From contig JBCBXA010000066.1 in assembly GCA_039816825.1 (NCBI GenBank), positions 1 through 16,109 of the forward strand: DNA of 16,109 bases, read 5' to 3'. The position numbers and the translations under genes are program-made. The notes beneath the pieces were generated by a model, which worked only from the letters and a program-made list of their open reading frames with translations, was not told the DNA's origin and searched no databases. Below are positions 15,136-16,109 of the stretch, piece by piece (position 1 is the first letter of the stretch; each line of letters opens with the position of its first letter). The stretch comes from JBCBXA01 sp039816825 (GTDB lineage: Bacteria > Pseudomonadota > Alphaproteobacteria > Rhizobiales > Rhizobiaceae).

Positions 15136-15840
15136 TTACTTCCTCCCAAGTTTTGGTGCCGAATTATCGGTTTCGAACAGCTCAGGCTGCTCGATCACGA
15201 ATTGGTCGAAGTGCTGCTGCACTGCATTCATGTGCGCGCGCATGGCAGCTGCCGCGCCCTGCGCATCATGGGCGGCCAGCGCATCGCGGATGGCCTCATG
15301 TTCGCTAACGGTTTTCCCGGCTCGGGTAGGCTCCGGCATCATCAGCCGCCGACAGCGACTCAGGAAAGCCTCAGCTCTGTCCAACACGCGCGCCGCCTCA
15401 TCAATGGGCACGCGCGCATGGATGAGGTCGTGAAATTTCTGATCCCAGTCGTACAGACTGTCATAATCGCGGGCATCGAGTGCCACGCGCTGATAGCGCA
15501 GATTGAAATCGAGCTGCTCGATAAGGTCCGGTGTCACCCGGCCATCCATGGCGAGCATCAGTTCCACTTCGATGGCCCGGCGCACGAAAAAGCGCCCTGC
15601 GATCTGCTTCTTGTCGAGTTTGGAAACGAAGGACCCGTGCTGAGGGACAATACGGACGAGACCGTAGCTCTCCAGACGGTCCAGCGCGCTGGCGATCGGC
15701 TGACGTGATGCGCCGAACTCGTGCGCAAGCTCGGCCTTGTCGAGCACAGCGCCAGGCGGACGTTCTCCATTGATGATGGAAGCGCGCAGTCGCTCGTAGA
15801 CATAGTCCACTTTCGACACGCGCTGCGTGTTCGTCCGCAA
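15136..15840 (-). CDS. GntR-family transcriptional regulator, FCD subfamily
   Basis: A 234-residue regulator. The winged helix-turn-helix occupies about 10-75 (YERLRASIINGERPPG, FGASRQPIASALDRLESYGLV, HGSFVSKL). The all-helical FCD ligand domain is at about 83-215 with the expected metal ligands Asp133/His137 (DQKFHDLIH), His181 (SEHEAI) and His203 (RAHM). FCD regulators sense organic or sugar acids and related metabolites and usually repress their operon. I choose TTG 15840: GGGAGGAA lies eight bases upstream and the product has the usual FCD length. The in-frame ATG 15888 would add 16 residues and overlaps the likely -10 box. It is the first gene of the run, so autoregulation is likely. Confidence 0.9.
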   Translation of the reverse strand: MRTNTQRVSKVDYVYERLRASIINGERPPGAVLDKAELAHEFGASRQPIASALDRLESYGLVRIVPQHGSFVSKLDKKQIAGRFFVRRAIEVELMLAMDGRVTPDLIEQLDFNLRYQRVALDARDYDSLYDWDQKFHDLIHARVPIDEAARVLDRAEAFLSRCRRLMMPEPTRAGKTVSEHEAIRDALAAHDAQGAAAAMRAHMNAVQQHFDQFVIEQPELFETDNSAPKLGRK

Positions 15841-15870
15841 TTCAGTTTCCTCCCTCAGCGCTCGTTTTGT

Positions 15871-15876
15871 ATTGTA
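15871..15876 (-). promoter_or_regulatory. Candidate -10 box (TACAAT) for the 14-gene run
   Basis: Read on the minus strand this is TACAAT, five of six matches to the sigma-70 -10 consensus. No good -35 lies 16-18 bp upstream (CATTAG-like only), which would fit an activated or weak promoter. Transcription would begin near 15864, leaving a leader of about 24 nt before the TTG start, consistent with that start choice. Confidence 0.35.
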
Positions 15877-15880
15877 GAAC

Positions 15881-15894
15881 GCTAGCATGTTAGC
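15881..15894. promoter_or_regulatory. Near-palindromic operator candidate
   Basis: GCTAGCATGTTAGC is a 14-bp inverted repeat with a single mismatched pair (positions 5 and 10). It lies immediately upstream of the -10 candidate, in the spacer a polymerase would cover, so binding there should repress. GntR-type dimers bind short inverted repeats of this size. The link to the regulator at 15136-15840 is inference from position. Confidence 0.4.
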
Positions 15895-15984
15895 TAATGG
15901 TAAGACATTCGCGACGTCAAGCGCAAACCACCAAAGCGCTTGTGAAGACGGCAAAAGCTCGCGCGGTGAACCTTGGGAGGGGTC

Positions 15985-16109
15985 ATGCGGCAAACGCAAT
16001 TTGAGCGGCTGGAAGGCAAGCGCCTTTCACTGACCGAACTGGGTTTCGGCACCGCCATGACCGGCAATCTGTACGAGGCCGTGAGTGATGAAACCGCCCA
16101 TGAGGCGCT
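15985..16109 (+). CDS. Aldo/keto reductase, L-fucose / D-threo-aldose dehydrogenase-like (N-terminal part)
   Basis: The first 41 codons of a gene cut by the right edge. LTELGFGTAMTGNLYEAVSD (16-35) resembles the opening strand and cofactor loop of the aldo/keto reductase branch that includes bacterial L-fucose dehydrogenase / D-threo-aldose 1-dehydrogenase and pyridoxal dehydrogenase (LGxGxAxxGNLxxxVS). GGGAGGGG (15975-15982) precedes ATG 15985. If the assignment holds, the enzyme would oxidise an aldose at C1 to the lactone, the first step of the route whose last two enzymes are encoded at 1668-3279. Only the N-terminus is visible, so the catalytic Tyr/Lys/His cannot be checked. Confidence 0.75.
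   Translation, partial: MRQTQFERLEGKRLSLTELGFGTAMTGNLYEAVSDETAHEA

Larger units (their letters stand above)
15841..15984. promoter_or_regulatory. Divergent control region between regulator operon and aldo/keto reductase
   Basis: These 144 bp separate two divergent genes and include an AT-richer core at 15861-15910, unlike its GC-rich surroundings. It carries the -10 candidate and operator candidate listed separately, plus a perfect 8-bp palindrome AAGCGCTT near 15933-15941 and the plus-strand ribosome-binding site GGGAGGGG (15975-15982). No plus-strand promoter is clear by eye. One regulator could control both directions from here. Confidence 0.6.

Noticed and set aside
15888..15999. Longer N-terminus of the regulator up to 15999
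   Set aside because: The extra residues overlap the start of the divergent gene, lie upstream of the likely promoter and resemble no FCD leader.

Overview
The window is GC-rich (about 60% by eye) bacterial DNA. Gene density and operon style, with an ABC sugar importer, a GntR/FCD regulator and non-phosphorylative deoxysugar-acid enzymes, suggest a proteobacterium, most likely an alphaproteobacterium. That placement is inference. No RNA gene, insertion sequence, CRISPR array or phage gene was seen.

Layout. (a) 1-118, plus strand: the last 38 codons of an unidentified gene. (b) 232-1661, plus strand: a two-gene unit with an L-xylulose-reductase-like SDR and a HAD sugar-phosphate phosphatase. 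(c) 1668-15840, minus strand: one very compact run of 14 genes whose largest gap is 18 nt. In transcription order they are a GntR/FCD regulator, a sugar-binding protein, two permeases, an ABC ATPase, a D-lyxose-isomerase-like cupin, a PfkB kinase, a DUF4432 (aldose-epimerase-like) protein, a mannitol-1-phosphate-dehydrogenase-like enzyme, a DhnA/FbaB-type class I aldolase, a Gfo/Idh/MocA oxidoreductase, a fructokinase-like PfkB kinase, an FAH-family diketo-acid hydrolase and a 2-keto-3-deoxy-fuconate-dehydrogenase-like SDR. (d) 15841-15984: a divergent control region with a near-palindromic operator candidate and a good -10 box. (e) 15985-end, plus strand: the start of an aldo/keto reductase resembling L-fucose / D-threo-aldose dehydrogenases.

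How the genes may work together (inference). The importer brings in a sugar or polyol and the FCD regulator senses a pathway acid or sugar phosphate. The mutarotase-like protein, aldose-ketose isomerase, PfkB kinase and class I aldolase form a complete isomerise-phosphorylate-cleave route. Its logic matches sulfoglycolytic EMP and ketose-1-phosphate pathways, but the isomerase is of a different fold family. The MtlD-like and Gfo/Idh oxidoreductases could feed polyols or other precursors in, or reduce the aldehyde product. The last two genes of the run, with the divergent aldo/keto reductase, look like the beginning and end of an oxidative L-fucose/L-rhamnose-type route ending in pyruvate plus lactate or glycolate; the lactonase and dehydratase are not in the window. 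I do not recognise this full combination as a described pathway, and the substrate cannot be read from the sequence.
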